A stretch of DNA of 64,000 bases from Lunularia cruciata (lineage: Eukaryota; Streptophyta; Marchantiopsida; Lunulariales; Lunulariaceae). The stretch covers positions 34,634,243-34,698,242 of the forward strand of contig OX419761.1 in the NCBI GenBank assembly GCA_948567375.1, in the 5' to 3' direction. Under the pieces are notes generated by a model. It was not told the DNA's origin. It saw only the letters and a list, made by a program, of their open reading frames with translations, and did not search any database. Made by a program: the position numbers and the translations under genes. Numbering within the stretch: the stretch's first letter is position 1; each line of letters begins with the position of its first letter. Positions 1 to 11,107 of the stretch are shown piece by piece.

Positions 1-730
1 TGCATTAAGAGGGCTTTAGCGCACGCGCTACAACTGCATAAAAGTGACTACAATAGTGAAAAGCATTGCACTTGATGAACTTGTTTGTTTCCGATCACAT
101 CGTCCTTTGCATCAATAGACAGTTCGGTTTACACTGTATATTTACATATAAGCTTCAGTACTGAATGATCTACTCGTACGACGTGTAGTAAGGTGTTCAA
201 TGCTGCAAACTACAAAAGCTTGACTTTCGCGTTTCAGGCTGAATTCAACGTTTTCTTCGATGACTATGTCTTTTGCCGATGGATTCACATACCTTAACCT
301 CCTCCCTAACTTGATATCTCGTGACAAAATCACATCTTCTGAAATTAACTAGGTTTAAAGACCTGTGATCCATCATATATGCCGATACTTGAGTATCTAA
401 ATTAGAATCTAAAATTTAGGTAGAGCCAAGCCTGTGTAGTTACTTCCATTATGTTAAATCTAGCATGAGACGATAGGTGTTTCCTCGAACCGACAGTTAC
501 TTGCTGCGTTTGCCGCCTTTATCACAGTGCTACGGGTCCTTCAGATACCTCGGTCAGACCACCGTTAACTGCAAAGTGAATTACTCCTGTAAAGGAACAC
601 ACTCAACCGGTTCAATTCCCAGAAACAAACACTTCTTGAAAGCTTAGTAAGGTACTCTCCCGTACTCCACTCGCTGCATCTACAATGATGGTTCTCTAAT
701 TCGTGAGGTCTATATTCGTGCAAGTTCTGT
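1..730. other. No gene recognised; 3' flank of the channel gene
   Basis: This stretch lies downstream of the stop codon of the minus-strand channel gene and probably includes its 3' untranslated region. I see no convincing exon, tRNA or transposon here. Short open frames exist on the minus strand (for example near 142-333) but have no recognisable motif. Confidence 0.4.
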
Positions 731-2714
731 TCATTTTCCAGGAACTGAACCGTTCGACCCCACCACTCTTCCAGGTGCGATCGGTACTCCTCTCAACCTC
801 TTTTCTTTCTCTCGTAGGTACTCGGCGGTGACCACCTGTAGTTCCACGAACTCTTGAACGTTCTGATGTGCAACTGCACACATTTTGTCTAGTGAAAGCA
901 CAGGGAAAGGCTCTTCAATAAGCACTCCAACCTGGAAACCGGGAATATCGTCTGTTAGGATAGAAGGCAGCTATTGCATATGCTCTTCAATAGCTTATTG
1001 CAAGGAAAGATCTTACAACTAGAAGTGGCAACTGTGAGGTCCTTACCTCCTCGATACAGAATAATGTACATGCGCTGAAGAAAGTTGCAAAAATAACCAT
1101 CCACTTGCAGTCATCCCATAAAACTACCGGAAGAGTCAAGTGCCAAAGCACCAGAGCCCTAGACGTGAGTCTTGTATACGAAAGAGGAATGGGAGTGCGG
1201 ATAATTCTCTCACATACACTTACACTCTCGTTGAACTGAGTGATGTTTGCATCCTGGAAGCGACCAATATATAATCAACAAGATCAGTGACAAACATGCA
1301 TATCCAAAAGCTTAACCCAATGAGAGTAGCAGTTGAGCTACTTTGTCGCATCTTGGGAGGATGTAGAAGTACTAAGGGCCAAGGTGACTGGCAACTGAAC
1401 CAATAATAAACCATGAATTATATAACAGTTCCAATCTCCTCAGAAGTAAATTTGAGAGCACAAGATGTAATAGCTTTACCATGAGACCCTTTTGACTATC
1501 GTCGAGGTGTACGAGTGCCATACTCTGGGTCATGAGTTGAATCAGACAATTCGGTCGATGATCCGAGCTCAGGACAAGAGCTAAATCTTCTTCATCAAGC
1601 AGTAGCTTTAGATCTTCTTCAATATCCGACCCATCGAGCAAATGGCACTGCAAAACGAGAAACGACAACCCTCCCCGTCGACACCTCCGACATCACAATT
1701 TCGTCTTCGAGTATATTAATTAGGGCTATCTAATACAGCTCAGGAAATTCAACGAAAGTTGAGAAAAATGCTGTCACAACCAGACCTTGAAAAAAAGCTT
1801 ACCTTGAGCGCAACTGGAAAGGACATTATGTAATGAAGCAGATCCGATCTCCGATAAGAATCTTGCGGATGTTGAATCCATGACATCGTCTGTCTGGCAA
1901 AATCCTTGGTGCAGGCAAACACTTTAGTCCATGTTTTTCTTCCTTCATCGTACCGAGAATAGGAAGCCTCCGTTCGGAAAACAAGGAGAAGGGCCAGAGC
2001 TGATGCAGTGAGTTGGTAAGGAAGAGAAGAACTATGTAACAGAGGACAAAAAGATGGCAAGAGGCGATCTTCTACTGCACTATTGTAAGCCGCAATAATT
2101 GTCGCTATTAATGTCACACTTGACACGGGTGGAATCAGGGAGATGATCACTCGTGAGGACAAGCTGGACAAAAAATGTCTCACATGTCTTTTGGAACTTC
2201 GGTGTCTAACCCAATCGTCTGACTTGTAAAATGCACGCCTTTTCTTCATCCCAATCTCCTTCTGCTCATCCGCGTAGTCGGCAGCCCTATCTATCAGCTC
2301 CATTACATTCCAAGTCCAAAATCGAGAAAAATCAGTTGTTCCACTCTGGTTCCCTCCGTCTACGACTTCTGGTCCAAAAGTATGAAGTTCAAAATCCGAT
2401 TGATCATTGTCAGGCTCCGTCCAGCCGCAGGTGACTGGGTAAATTCTGCTGATAGTCTTTTGTGCTCCTTTTGCAGTCCTGAATGGTGACCCCTTGGCGA
2501 AGGAAGAAGAACTCCAGTGGTGTGATTCACAGGAAACTGAATTTGACGGACCATCGCGGTTGCTCCGGCGCTTCTTCACCCAGCTGGAGTCCCTTAAGAA
2601 AAACGCCTTGGTGACAAATGTGTACGTGGAATTCCATTTGGGAATTGAATAGGAGATTGGACTGAACCTTGCTTCTTTCCAAGAATATACTCTACCAAGA
2701 GCTTGAGCGTCCAT
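731..2714 (-). CDS. VCCN1: Bestrophin-family chloride channel, VCCN1-like, probably thylakoid
   Basis: Four exons read on the minus strand: 2714-1803, 1647-1480, 1253-1047 and 931-731. All junctions are GT-AG in phase 0 and encode 495 residues. The start is the ATG at 2714. The first ~160 residues are poorly conserved and may contain a transit peptide. The core begins near residue 168 (DDWVRHRSS). A first hydrophobic segment at ~189-210 contains SLIPP. A second at ~232-255 carries FRTEASYSRYDEGR, the plant and cyanobacterial bestrophin signature. Two further hydrophobic stretches lie in exon 3, and IEEPFP follows at the exon 3/4 join. In Arabidopsis, VCCN1 is a voltage-dependent thylakoid chloride channel that adjusts proton motive force when light changes; chloroplast location here is inferred from family. 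The protein is longer than the roughly 410-residue Arabidopsis protein because of its N terminus. Intron lengths are 155, 226 and 115 bp. Confidence 0.9.
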
Positions 2715-4842
2715 CGTGTGAAGAACGAACTAACATTAGTAACAAAACTTCCCGTCCAATATATCCGAAACAAAAGGAAGAATTCGAAACCAACCAGCTG
2801 TCGCCGTCTGGTACAGCTCCACACCAACCAGGCCAAGAATTGGAGGCACAAAAGCAGCTAGCAAAATTTCAGGCGCCTCAAATAGAACAAGCGCAGAATG
2901 AAATTCTTCCACTTATTGAAAGTAAGCGTGCAACCACAATACTTAAATCTTTCGGCGCCGACATGAATCTTTGAAGTATAAACTTCAAAATGAGGGAGCA
3001 TCAGAACCTAACAAGCTGTATGGATCAGCTGCATCCAATTTGGGTTGGTGGGTAAGTACGGAGGCAAATCGAGTGAGTCAGACTGGGATGTTCTTGAAGA
3101 CCTGAATCAGTACGGCTCTGTGCAACTTGCAGGTACCTGCTGCTGCTGCTAAGACTCCAAATGTGAGTGAAGAAGGTATGTAAATACAGGAGCAACGAGC
3201 TTGAACTGACGAAAGTGATCGAAGGGAGGATTCATGAAGAGTGCAAGGCGGGTAGCGTGGCAGGCTGAGAGGACAGTCCCTGCAAGTGACCAATCAAGTG
3301 CGTGAACTCGGAAGTACATTCATTGAACGCATTAAGCGCATACATTGGACTCTACCGGCAGTAGAGCCGAGGGTTAATACGGTGCTAATTAGCATCGATG
3401 ATCCTATGGCTCCAGCTCCAAGACAGACAGTAGACGGCCATGGATCTGGAACTTTGGTTACATCATATACGAAGTTTCCTTTGACCTCTTGATCAGATTC
3501 AGGTCTTGAACAGGGAAAATGTGATGCTGAAGGTGGGGCCTGACTGAGTGGCAGTTGGCACATATTGGGTTCGTTCGCATCGGACGGGATGCCAGTCTAC
3601 GAAGGCCACACAACTACAGTGTACAATCCTCTAACTCGGCATCCAGGTCGTGACCGTGTGTCCAGATGACTCATCTCGTCACGAGGGGTCTGTATAGAGT
3701 TATCTCTCTACAGAAGTCACGTCCATCTAACAGGGCAGATGACGTTGATCGTTAGTTCGACTAGTTACTCAGTTCTGAGATCTGACTTCTGTCGTTCACC
3801 GGTTGCAGCTTCATGTCCGGTCGTGCAGAATTTGTATCTTACCCGCTATTTTCCATTGACTTCCTTTGATCTGAGGATTATCCAGTGACGATTTCGAGTT
3901 ATAGAAGGGCAGCGGAGTGCATTCTTTCTCTTTTAGTTCCCGGGGAGCTTTAGGACATCGTTGCCCGAGGAAAGAATAATGCTATTGCATGGGGAAGCTC
4001 TAAGTGGCACCGCACCCTTGATTTCCGAATGTACAAGACCTAACTCATTCAAGAGATCGGCAGAATTATACATTGCAGTGCACAGTAACGACATGCAGAA
4101 ATCCCGAAGACGAGAGGTGGAGTAATTTTGTAGAGATTTACAGTAGTTAAACCCCCTTCTGGGTTTAGGGGAGGGATATAAGCTGAATGGTAGGGGAGAT
4201 GTGGCGGACAACATAAGCTGGATGGTACGTTAAAACATTGCTATTTCAATGTCGTTTAGTACTACGAAAGTGTTAGGCCACCATTTTCTTGTTCGATTAT
4301 TAGGTGTGATGAATGCGGCGAGTCCAAGAGAAATGGCCTGTTACATGTTTCCAGAGACAAAATTGGCCATGGATAGGGCATGATCCTCCTAACCCTTCAG
4401 TTCGCAATAATGATGTCTGTTGTGAGTGCTACATACGGAAGTGCACTAATTGATTGTCCTCACTTGTCTATTGTTGTATGTTATCAAAAGAGTGATAGAC
4501 CTTGGACACCATCGACCTCCATCTCTGCCATTAGATTTCTGCGAGAAAACATTTACGCCATCGTTTCTCGCTCCAAGTACATAAATAAACACTTAACAAC
4601 ATCCTGTGCCTTCACAAAACTCGCATGCATCCTCAGTTTCATATTTCGGGCGGAGACAATGGAGATGCGTGATTCTGTTTTACTTAATGTACTGGAGAAA
4701 ATTCTCTTTCAACCTCCAATCCCTCCCCAGCAAAAGAAAAGAGGAAGGTAATAAGTGACTAACTAAGCCTAGAGAGCAGAACTAATTTTTAATGGCTGCA
4801 CAAGTAGCAATTGGTAGAATGAATCCATCCCTGGCAATCACC
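2715..4842. other. Intergenic; nothing recognised
   Basis: This lies between the 5' end of the channel gene and the 3' end of the bL12c gene. The part next to 2715 should contain the channel 5' untranslated region and promoter. Several short frames exist (for example 2669-2974 on plus, 3294-3563 on minus and 4380-4751 on plus), but none shows a domain, transit peptide or splice structure I can support. Confidence 0.4.
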
Positions 4843-5424
4843 TCACTTGAGACTGCATTTGGCTCCAGCAGCCTCGAGCTGCTTCTTGGCGTCTTCAGCG
4901 TCCTCCTTTCCGATTCCCTCCTTGACAACCTTAGGCAGGCCGTCAATCAGGTCCTTGGCCTCCTTCAATCCAAGGGAAGTAAGAGCCCTGATTACCTTGA
5001 TCACGGCAATACGGGATGCGGTTGGCACCTCCTCCAAAGACACACTGAACTCGGTCTTCTCCTCGACAACTGGTGCAGCTTCAGCAGGGGCAGCGGCACC
5101 TCCAGCAGCAGGAGCGAAAGCGGCAGCGGTAACTCCGAGCTCCTCCTGCAATCTGTCTGTGAGCTTCCTTGCATCAGCAAGAGTCATGTTCTTGATAGTT
5201 TCCACCAACTGGTCCATATCCAACGACTCCGCAACGGAAGCCTTCACAACCACTGAAGCTCCAGCGCTTCTCCTCACCGTTTGAACGGCGACAAACTTCC
5301 TCATTGGTGCTCCCATCATCCCATTTTGCCTCAACGAGATGCTGCTCTTGGCAGAAATTGCCACGGCCCTTGGGGCTGCGACTGCAGCGACGCAGGTGGA
5401 AGCAGCAACGGCCACCATCGCCAT
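4843..5424 (-). CDS. RPL12: Chloroplast ribosomal protein bL12c (L7/L12), nuclear-encoded
   Basis: A single exon of 193 residues. bL12 forms the flexible stalk of the 50S subunit and recruits and activates translational GTPases, here in plastids. Residues 1 to ~60 are rich in Ala, Ser, Val and Arg and lack acidic residues, as expected of a transit peptide. Residues ~62-98 are the N-terminal dimerisation helices. Residues ~99-121 are the Ala/Pro/Gly hinge. Residues ~122-193 are the globular C-terminal domain with the conserved IKVIRALTSLGLKEAKDLID core. The frame runs upstream to a TTG at 5439, but the first ATG is at 5424 and is taken as the start. Plus-strand frames over the gene are antisense shadows. 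Absence of introns is usual for this gene in several plants. Confidence 0.95.
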   Translation of the reverse strand: MAMVAVAASTCVAAVAAPRAVAISAKSSISLRQNGMMGAPMRKFVAVQTVRRSAGASVVVKASVAESLDMDQLVETIKNMTLADARKLTDRLQEELGVTAAAFAPAAGGAAAPAEAAPVVEEKTEFSVSLEEVPTASRIAVIKVIRALTSLGLKEAKDLIDGLPKVVKEGIGKEDAEDAKKQLEAAGAKCSLK

Positions 5425-5640
5425 AGCCTTTCTCTGCAAATTTCTAGCTTCTGTTTCTGTTCAAACGATTCAGGAACCTGAGTAACGAGAGAATTCTCAA
5501 TGCGCCGGAAGGATGCCACTGCGGAGAGCGATGGAGTCTATGCACTACGAGGGACGGGAGTAGCACTTTCGCCAAGGAGATAAGGCTTTGCTAAATGAAA
5601 GGGGATAAGATAGATTGCCCCCGACGGAGAGACGGGTCAC
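5425..5640 (-). promoter_or_regulatory. Likely 5' leader and promoter of RPL12 with two I-box-like motifs
   Basis: GATAAG occurs at 5579-5584 and 5604-5609, 155-185 bp upstream of the bL12c start codon and in reverse orientation to the gene. GATAAG (I-box) is a known light-response element of plant photosynthesis genes. Two copies 20 bp apart next to a plastid-protein gene are suggestive only. I could not place a clear TATA box. Confidence 0.3.
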
Positions 5641-6439
5641 TCCCTCCTCCCTCCGTTCGGATCAGCGCCATCGGCCAAAGCCTGTCTACGGCGTCCGTCT
5701 AAGAGTTCCTGGTCCTCCGTGTTTCCGTCGCCATCCGTCCAGAAAACCACAACCGCAGTAACTGAGAGGCGCTCACGAGAGCATATGAGGTTTGGTTGGA
5801 CAAAGAGAAAGTGGTCGTGTGTCCTAATGAAATGACCCACATGAGCTCCAAATCTGTTCTGGTTGTACTTATTTATCAATTATTTTCTAGTTATTCTGTG
5901 TTATGCGTATGCTCCACCACATATCATTGTGGTTTCGAGAACCGTACTCCGTGCATTTATAAACAATCATCCTTGGTCTTATGGACAGCAACTATAAGCG
6001 ATAGTGTACAGAGATAATAATCTCAAACTTGTATGAAAATTATTATTATTTAATTTTCTCGTTTATTTCCAATTTAGATCCAAACGATAAATCCTCGTCC
6101 TTGCATGGGAATGTCTCCATGGTTAACAACTGAGTACTAGAATTTTTGCTATATGCCCGGTAATATTTTCAATATGAACCCTCATCAACGTCATGTACTG
6201 TAATATTGGACCAGATCAATTCGCTTGATAGATCTTTAGAAGCAAAAGCTTTCCCGGTGAATTCAGCTCCAAGCCTCTTTCCCTTATATATACTTTCAAC
6301 ATTTAATGAGAGATTTCTCAATTCTGTTATCAATTGCTTAGTACAGTCCAATAAAAGGATTTGATCATGATAGCATTCATGATAGCTATATATATATAGA
6401 GAGACTCAGTTAAGTATCACGTAGGAAATGTTAAGCCAT
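5641..6439. other. Intergenic; transition from genic to AT-rich repeat DNA
   Basis: No gene was recognised. Base composition shifts to AT-rich near 5870, and the repeat nest begins here. A short TA run lies near 6388-6400. Confidence 0.4.
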
Positions 6440-7470
6440 TGTTCCAACTTGTATTATCATAGTGAATGGATTGATGTACCGTAGGCCAATATATTTTGTG
6501 TTCTTGTTAAAGGCAAATTGTCGTGGATAACCGTACTTGATCCACCATCTTAAACTCTACATCTTACTTAAGAGCATTGGCATACACTTTATCTATCATA
6601 ATATAGGAAAATTGATGTAGATAGATGTTCACCGTTTATCAAGTAAGATATGACCTTTGAAGATATAGTCTTAGAGTTATTATATGTAATCTTTGGACAA
6701 GAAAGCAAGGTATCTCATGCTTCTTATTCCTCCAAGCTGAATACTTACCACATATTTTCAATGGTTCTGTTCGCTCTCTTTATTTTCCCATCACTACTTG
6801 GAGTGTAATAAACAGAAGATATATTTAGTTTTGTTATGAAAAATTGCAAATAAAGCTTTCCAAGATATTATAAATATTAAGTTCTTTGATTTATAATGAG
6901 TACTCTAGAAGACAATGTTTTGAAAAGATAGTATCAATTTAAATAAAAGCCAACTTTAGAGTGACAATATCCTTAGTTATAAAATTTATATGAATCATCT
7001 TCCTAAGTTTATCAACAAGGATAATTATGGAATCAGATTTGATAGATAGATATACAATTAAAATAGAGATCATGTTTAGAGTTACTTGCTCCCATGTTTA
7101 GAGTTACTTGTCTTCAGGGAATAGGAAGAGGTTGTATCAAGCTTAAGGCTTTTGACTTCTACCTGTATTTTGTTAACATGCCAAACAACTCCTCATGTAA
7201 ATGGACACCACTTCTTGCATCTATGTCGTATAGTATATTTATTTAGTGCTTTTAGTATCTTCTTGTCTCCAATGTGTCTAGCAAAGGCTAAGTCATGGCA
7301 TATATCCACTTATCATTCATTCAACACCATCATGGATAGCTTCGTATCTTCTAGGATTTAGATTCTTCTTTCTTTGAACATCTAGGTTGGAATGTCTCAA
7401 TGATTGCTTCATCCTCTTTTGTTGTGTTACTAATCTCACACTATATGAATCTTCACTTTGCTAATATTGT
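6440..7470 (-). pseudogene. Decayed Ty3/gypsy integrase relic
   Basis: Read on the minus strand with frameshifts, ~7160-7330 resembles the His-Cys zinc-binding domain of a retroviral-type integrase. Part 6600-6850 resembles the segment around the last catalytic residue: a degenerate TPSSDGKIKRANRTIENM followed by an ITYNNSKTISSK-like stretch, where functional elements have a YHPQTDGQTE motif followed by EFAYNNS. No intact frame remains. Element A later inserted just downstream at 7570. This relic is distinct from A and B, which lie on the plus strand. Similar sequence recurs at 25.65-26.5 kb. Confidence 0.55.
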
Positions 7471-7569
7471 TCACCTTTGGCTTTGAATGTAGTTTTAAGG
7501 TACTTGAAAGTTATTTTTCTCATCTATATTTTAAAATAAAATTATCTAACATATGAATTTGTATATATG

Positions 7570-7721
7570 TGTAATACCAATAGCTAGACAAATGATCTAG
7601 AGATGAAATTTGGTTTGGTAACATTTGGAAGGATGTTATACATGATGTACTAAATAGATTGGAGTTTGAGTGTGGAATTCATGTTTTCTTTGTTGTGTTT
7701 CTCTATCCCTAAAATATTACA
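7570..7721 (+). repeat. 5' LTR of element A
   Basis: It starts TGTAATACCA and ends ATTACA, directly after the target copy ATATG. It lacks the heat-shock-like motifs of element B. Its first ~100 bp are related to the LTR family found at 23.0, 50.9 and 53.5 kb. Confidence 0.9.
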
Positions 7722-7723
7722 AA

Positions 7724-7735
7724 TAGTATCAGAGC
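7724..7735 (+). promoter_or_regulatory. Primer-binding site of element A
   Basis: TAGTATCAGAGC lies two bases after the 5' LTR. It differs by one base from TGGTATCAGAGC, the complement of the 3' end of initiator tRNA-Met used by many plant LTR retrotransposons. Confidence 0.75.
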
Positions 7736-8318
7736 AGGTGTTTTAATCCAAGAGAGTGGATCACCCCTCTTGGAAGAACATGGGCTATTGAGACTGAGTA
7801 ATTTTGGAGAGAAAATTTGTAATACAATTGACAGGTTAGAAGTGTTTTAGAGAGAGAATGGGATGGAGGCTCTTGGTAGACAATTTCATGCACCCCGCTT
7901 TCCATTCTTGAATCTTTTTCACATCAAGATTATGTACATCCAGCGAGAGCAAGTGAGAGTATATATTGTGTATCATTTTGGAGTAGGGTTCATGGACATA
8001 GTGATGAATTCACCAATGATGATTCTTCCTATAGTGATTTACGATAGAGAGTGTGATTTGACAATCTAGATTCTATTGTGATGGATTTGAATGTCCCAAA
8101 TCCTCTCCTTTTTAACACTCAAGTAGAAATTTGTTACGTAATTAGGCCAAGAGCAATGTTTAGGGATTTCATAGTCAAGAATTTTGGTGAGGGATATTAT
8201 CAACGAGTGCTAGCCTTTGAAGTTCCAATGGTAGTCTTGATAGTTTGTGCACCCTCTTGAGTGATCGTATTAATTCTTGATTGAAGTAGGAAGTAGAGAT
8301 TGAGTGTTTGCAAGAACC

Positions 8319-9497
8319 ATGGATCCACAATTTTAGGAGATGATGCAAGGAATGCAAGGGATGTTGAACAAGTTCCAAGAGATCAAGATGACCATGGAGG
8401 CATTACAAAGTCAAGAATAGACCTTTGGGAATGACCAAGTAATGCAAGAGGGAGAACCATTGCAAAACTTGGTACCTATGATTGAAGCTCTTAGAGAGGC
8501 ACCAAATCCAATCAACAATGAAGCCACATTGCTACTACAAATGAAGAAGACCCGCAACATTGAGCCCTGCAAAGGGTAGTGTTCAATGGAAGTAGTGGAG
8601 AATTGGATTTTGAGGATGAATTGATACTTCATATTGTTCTCAATGGAGATCACCAAGCACTTTGTAGGCGTGTTTGCATGTGGGTTCTTGACAGATGAAG
8701 CCCTCACATGGTATGATGCTTGGGAACAATCAATGTTGGCAGAAGGAAGAGAGGTCACATGGACAACAATACAAGAAGGGCTGTTGAAGAATTTCTAGTT
8801 TGTGGACTCCGTGTAGATGGCCCAACCCGACTATGGATATTGAGGCAAAAGAATAGCGTACAAGAGTACGTGGAGGCCTTTCTTGATTTGCAAGTCGTAG
8901 TAACCAACATGAGCCTAGTAGAGGCACTAGACAATTTCAAGCAAGGGTTGAAGGAGCGGATTCACCAAGAAGTCATGGTACACAATCCTTGTATTATATT
9001 TGAGGCTATTGCTTGCACTTAGAGAATAATTAGGGCACTTGGAGGAGGTGAAGGAGTAGTTCCATCTCAATATTATTGGGTAGAAATGCCGCATGTGGAT
9101 GGACCACTTCCTATGGACTTGTACAACCTTTGGTTTTGAGACCGAGGAGCACAACCACTCCAAGGAGAAAAGGGACAAGTGGGAAGAATGGAGAGAGGGA
9201 GTTGCACAAGGAGAAGGACCTTGAAAACAATGTTGTTGTTACAATTGTGGCCGTATTGAGCACATATCCATCAACTGTTGTGCACGTCTTCTTAGAGGCC
9301 CTTGACTTACATACATGCAATCTTTGAACAACATGGAGAAACAAATTGAAGAATAGGATGCAAAAATCACCTTGGAAAACAAAGATCGCTAATAAATGTA
9401 CCTCATGGCCTTATTAGCTCAATTAGGAAGCAAAAAAGCAAGAGGAGGAAGCAAACAAGTGTGCAAAGATCCAAAAAGGCAAACTCACAATTGATTG
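8319..9497 (+). pseudogene. Degenerate gag of element A (5' part)
   Basis: The likely start is the ATG at 8319, followed by a Met/Gln-rich opening that soon meets an in-frame TAG. Fragments at 8720-9020 resemble the retrotransposon gag domain (a YVEAFLDLQ-like stretch). Premature stops and frameshifts occur throughout. The sequence runs up to the target site of element B at 9498, so B inserted at or after the end of gag and before the protease. Confidence 0.6.
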
Positions 9498-9593
9498 TTG
9501 TGTGTAACAATGTGGAGTTTAGCAACGAAGTTAATTGGGCTTACGAAGTAGAGAATAAGACAAAATAGCCTAAAATATTCTAGAAGCATCTAA

Positions 9594-9794
9594 GAAGCTT
9601 CTTGGGAAGCTTCCCAACTAGTTAACATGCGCACTAAGCAGGTAGCTTCTAGAAGGAAGCTTCTAGAAGCTTCTAACTAGCTTAGCTTGCACGCCAAGTA
9701 GGTGGCTTCTAGAAGGAAGCTTCTTGAGAAGCTTCCTAGTTAACTTGGCTTGCACTCCAAGAAAGCGGCTCAAGGAAGCTTCTTGAGAAGCTTC
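9594..9794 (+). promoter_or_regulatory. Heat-shock-element-like array in the B LTR promoter
   Basis: GAAgcTTC occurs at 9594, 9606, 9656, 9666, 9716, 9728, 9775 and 9787. TTCtaGAA occurs at 9647, 9661 and 9707. At 9656-9673 they join into GAAgcTTCtaGAAgcTTC, four alternating perfect units with the 2-bp spacing of a consensus heat-shock element (nGAAnnTTCnnGAAn). Other blocks have a 4-bp gap (TTCttgaGAA), as in gapped elements. The array ends 20 bp before a TATA box. Binding by plant heat-shock factors is inferred, not shown. Confidence 0.6.
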
Positions 9795-9813
9795 AAGGGT
9801 CTTGTATGCTACC

Positions 9814-9821
9814 TATAAATA
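9814..9821 (+). promoter_or_regulatory. TATA box of the element B 5' LTR
   Basis: TATAAATA, repeated at 15031-15038 in the 3' LTR. It lies just downstream of the heat-shock-like array. Transcription would be expected to start about 30 bp further on. Confidence 0.6.
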
Positions 9822-9926
9822 CCAAAGCCAAAGCTCATGCTAGGCATTTGGAGTTTTCCCTCATTCAAGTGTCCCAATGTGAGGTTCCATTATCCTATTT
9901 CTCTCCTTGGTTTTGGTCTTTTACAT

Positions 9927-9938
9927 TGGTATCAGAGC
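9927..9938 (+). promoter_or_regulatory. Primer-binding site of element B
   Basis: TGGTATCAGAGC, one base after the 5' LTR, is the perfect complement of the 3' end expected for plant initiator tRNA-Met. Confidence 0.9.
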
Positions 9939-10195
9939 AGGAATGGGATGGATGGAATTTATGGACCACCAAATCCACTTCCGCCAAACCATTGGGACTT
10001 TCATGTCCAGATATTACCAAAGCATTGCTTCACACAATTCATCACCTCGCGCTTTGGGCAAGATTTTCTACATATGATCACCGTGTCAGAGGAACCCTTG
10101 ATACTTCCAGTTGTAACTTATGGAGAACGGTGACGTGTTGTATCTATGTGTTAATCAATTAGATAAATTGAGAGTAGTGGAATAGAGTAGTAGCG

Positions 10196-11105
10196 ATGGC
10201 GGCAATACCGGATGTTATCCTTGCAATGCAACAACAAATCGAGCATCTTACTCGATTGTTGGATGAACGAGACCAACAACGACAAGAATAGATAGACAGA
10301 GCGCCAGTTCGAGATGGAGAAGATTGCATTTGATTTCCAAAACCCAAGGTGTTTGAAGGCAAGAATCTTCCAGGCACAGTGGAGAATTTTGTGTTTGATT
10401 GCGAACGTTACTTTGAAGCCACCAATCTTCAAGACGAGCGGAAAAAATTCTCTTAGCTTCTAGCCAATTAGATGGCATGGCAAAACTTTGGTGGCGATTC
10501 CGAGTAGAAAGAGCTGAACGACAAATTATTACACCAATTTTGACATGGGCAGAATTCAAGGATGCAATACTTGGTCAATTTCATACTATAAATACCACCC
10601 GAGCCGCACAAGATAAATTGGCGGAGTTGAGGCAGATTGGCTCAGTGAGAAGCTACATCACACAATTTCAGAACATCATCATGCAAATTCCAGATATCCA
10701 AGAAGGTGAAGTTCTAGATCGATTTGTGCGAGGATTGAAGTCACAAACCAAATTGGAGGTGACCATGCGGGAGCCACAGAACATAGAAGAAGCCATGCAA
10801 TTGGCTGAGCGTTTTGATTCCTTGGTTGCAACAACTTGGTCTTGACCTCGACCTACACAAAGCCTACCAGTACCATGAGTGGAAGAACCAATACCAATGG
10901 AGATTGATGCTATCCATCGAAGACCACTTGGCACAAGAGATAGAGAAAGATTACAAAAAAATGGAGGTTGTTTTTATTGTTGCCAGTTGGGGCATTGCAT
11001 TGTTGAATGTCCACTCAAGAATGGACGACCTCGACAAGTTGCCCAAGTGGAAGTTGTGGAGCAGAATGATCCGGGAAATGAGGAATCCCAGTAGGAGATT
11101 TCAAG
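10196..11105 (+). pseudogene. gag of element B, broken
   Basis: The probable start is the ATG at 10196. In-frame stops are TAG at 10289 and TGA at 10331, each one C-to-T change from a Gln or Arg codon. A frameshift lies in an A-run near 10440-10450, and another near 10845. The frame 10477-10845 carries the retrotransposon gag core (a WAEFKDAILGQF-like and a VRSYITQFQ-like motif). A zinc knuckle C-X2-C-X4-H-X4-C (CFYCCQLGHCIVEC) follows at about 10968-11010 in the frame ending at 11094. Confidence 0.85.
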
Positions 11106-11107
11106 CC

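Larger units (their letters stand above)
9503..9925 (+). repeat. 5' LTR of element B
   Basis: 423 bp, TG...CA, directly following the target copy TTGTG. It carries the cluster of heat-shock-like palindromes at 9594-9794 and a TATAAATA box at 9814-9821, so U3 and the start of R can be placed roughly. Confidence 0.95.

Noticed and set aside
598-630. Possible tRNA T-arm (ggttcaattcccag)
   Set aside because: There is no matching D-arm, anticodon arm or acceptor stem upstream at tRNA spacing.
2669-2974. 101-residue plus-strand frame over the start of the channel gene
   Set aside because: It is antisense to exon 1 and the leader of the channel gene. Its Gln/Lys-rich translation matches no family I know.
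4150-4175. Telomere-like TTTAGGG near 4160 and 43575
   Set aside because: Only single copies are present, not an array.
4792-5284. Plus-strand open frames overlapping bL12c
   Set aside because: They are antisense to a confidently identified gene and reflect its biased codon composition.
5425-5439. Upstream TTG start for bL12c at 5439
   Set aside because: The frame is open to 5439, but the codon is TTG. The first ATG is at 5424 and gives a normal transit peptide, so the five extra codons were left out.
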